Shown here: in pieces, positions 5,138-5,676 of the stretch | Layout of the letters: each line of letters begins with the position of its first letter | Numbering within the stretch: position 1 is the stretch's first letter | NCBI GenBank assembly: GCA_947441895.1 | Contig: CANEUT010000109.1 | Span: forward strand, 1-5,676 | Source: Rickettsiales bacterium | GTDB lineage: Bacteria; Pseudomonadota; Alphaproteobacteria; Rickettsiales; UBA3002 | Length of the DNA stretch: 5,676 nucleotides | Reading direction: 5' to 3' | Position numbers and translations under genes: made by a program | The notes under the pieces: generated by a model | What the model was told of the DNA's origin: nothing | What the model saw: only the letters and a program-made list of their open reading frames with translations | The model's database searches: none

Positions 5138-5676
5138 ATGTCATTACCGTCACTGTTTGGGGTTATTTTAGGGTTCCTGATGATTGGCGTGGCCATGGCG
5201 CATGCCACACCAAACCCCCTTATTTACATTGATTTTTATGGCGTTCTTATTGTGTTTGGTGGCGCCACTTCGGCTGCGTTCATGGGCTATCACAACCGCG
5301 ATGTGGTGACGGCGTTTAAGGCAGTGTTGTGGATGGTGAAAAAGCCAAAATCGACCCGTGAGGGTTTGAATACTGAAATTTTGCGGCTCATTAAATGGGG
5401 CTATTTGGTGCAGGCCAAAGGCGTGCTGGGGCTAGAAAATGAAATTAAAACCGTGCCGGCGCATGATCCTGTGTTGAAATATTGCATGGAGCTGGTGGTG
5501 ACCAATCACCCCCCGGCTGATCTGCGATCCATGATGATGACGGCAGTCGAATCGGGCTTTGAACATAAAACTTCGGCGGTGCCGGTGCTGCGCAACATGG
5601 GCGCCAGCGCGCCAAGTTTCGGTATGATTGGAACGCTGGTGGGGCTGATTGCAATTCTGGGTCAAATGGGCGGCGG
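5138..5676 (+). CDS. motA: MotA/PomA-type flagellar stator protein (N-terminal 179 residues, C-terminus outside window)
   Basis: The frame from ATG 5138 is open to the right edge. An AAGGG ribosome-binding sequence (5125-5129) lies eight bases upstream. Hydrophobic segments are at about 5-22 (SLFGVILGFLMIGVAMA) and 30-50 (YIDFYGVLIVFGGATSAAFMG), the usual first two MotA helices. A cytoplasmic loop follows, with QAKGVLGLENEI (92-103) where MotA/PomA has its charged rotor-contact residues; K94 and E100 are plausible counterparts. The third helix begins at MGASAPSFGMIGTLVGLIAIL (154-174), matching PomA; P159 corresponds to the conserved proline near the ion channel. The protein would form the stator with MotB and drive flagellar rotation by H+ or Na+ flow; the ion cannot be told from this part. 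A TolQ/ExbB relative is the alternative, but the sequence around the third helix favours MotA. motB, if present, should follow beyond the edge. Confidence 0.88.
   Translation, partial: MSLPSLFGVILGFLMIGVAMAHATPNPLIYIDFYGVLIVFGGATSAAFMGYHNRDVVTAFKAVLWMVKKPKSTREGLNTEILRLIKWGYLVQAKGVLGLENEIKTVPAHDPVLKYCMELVVTNHPPADLRSMMMTAVESGFEHKTSAVPVLRNMGASAPSFGMIGTLVGLIAILGQMGG

Noticed and set aside
1..5676. CRISPR array, tRNA/rRNA genes, transposase, toxin-antitoxin or defence operon
   Set aside because: No regularly spaced direct repeats, no tRNA-like cloverleaf and no matching protein families were seen on either strand.

Overview
The window is a chromosomal segment of housekeeping and conserved genes from a moderately GC-rich proteobacterium. 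An alphaproteobacterium is the best guess: it shows HemW, a closely linked rluB-rsmD rRNA-modification pair, a PomA-type MotA, and dispersed palindromic repeats of the kind that translate as 'VIPAQAGIQ' / 'WIPACAGMT'. The assignment to class is inference from gene content, not from a marker gene.

Layout: positions 1-684 (minus) hold the first 228 codons of hemW, cut by the left edge. Positions 685-882 are intergenic and contain a long imperfect palindrome (754-871) that folds on the + strand into a hairpin of about 118 nt, ending just before the start of an unrecognised, mostly helical 285-residue protein (883-1740, +). That gene converges on a stand-alone SPFH/stomatin-like membrane protein (1743-2651, -) with two bases between the stop codons. 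The SPFH protein closely resembles the plant HIR type.

Upstream of the SPFH gene lies a three-hairpin dispersed repeat (2721-2813). It is followed by a minus-strand cluster: rsmD (2821-3375), a GC-rich repeat-like leader (3376-3450), rluB-type pseudouridine synthase (3536-4270), and a class I glutamine-amidotransferase-like peptidase C26 hydrolase (4267-4995). The last two overlap by four bases (ATGA). Transcription order is hydrolase, rluB, rsmD. The last two are rRNA maturation enzymes: RluB modifies 23S rRNA and RsmD modifies 16S rRNA. Diverging from this cluster, a MotA/PomA-type flagellar stator gene (5138-5676, +) runs off the right edge.

I see no integrase, transposase, CRISPR array, tRNA or rRNA. 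The window looks like ordinary core genome. The least explained parts are the 754-871 hairpin, the 883-1740 protein and the several short palindromic repeats between genes. I see no convincing sign of a new multi-gene system.
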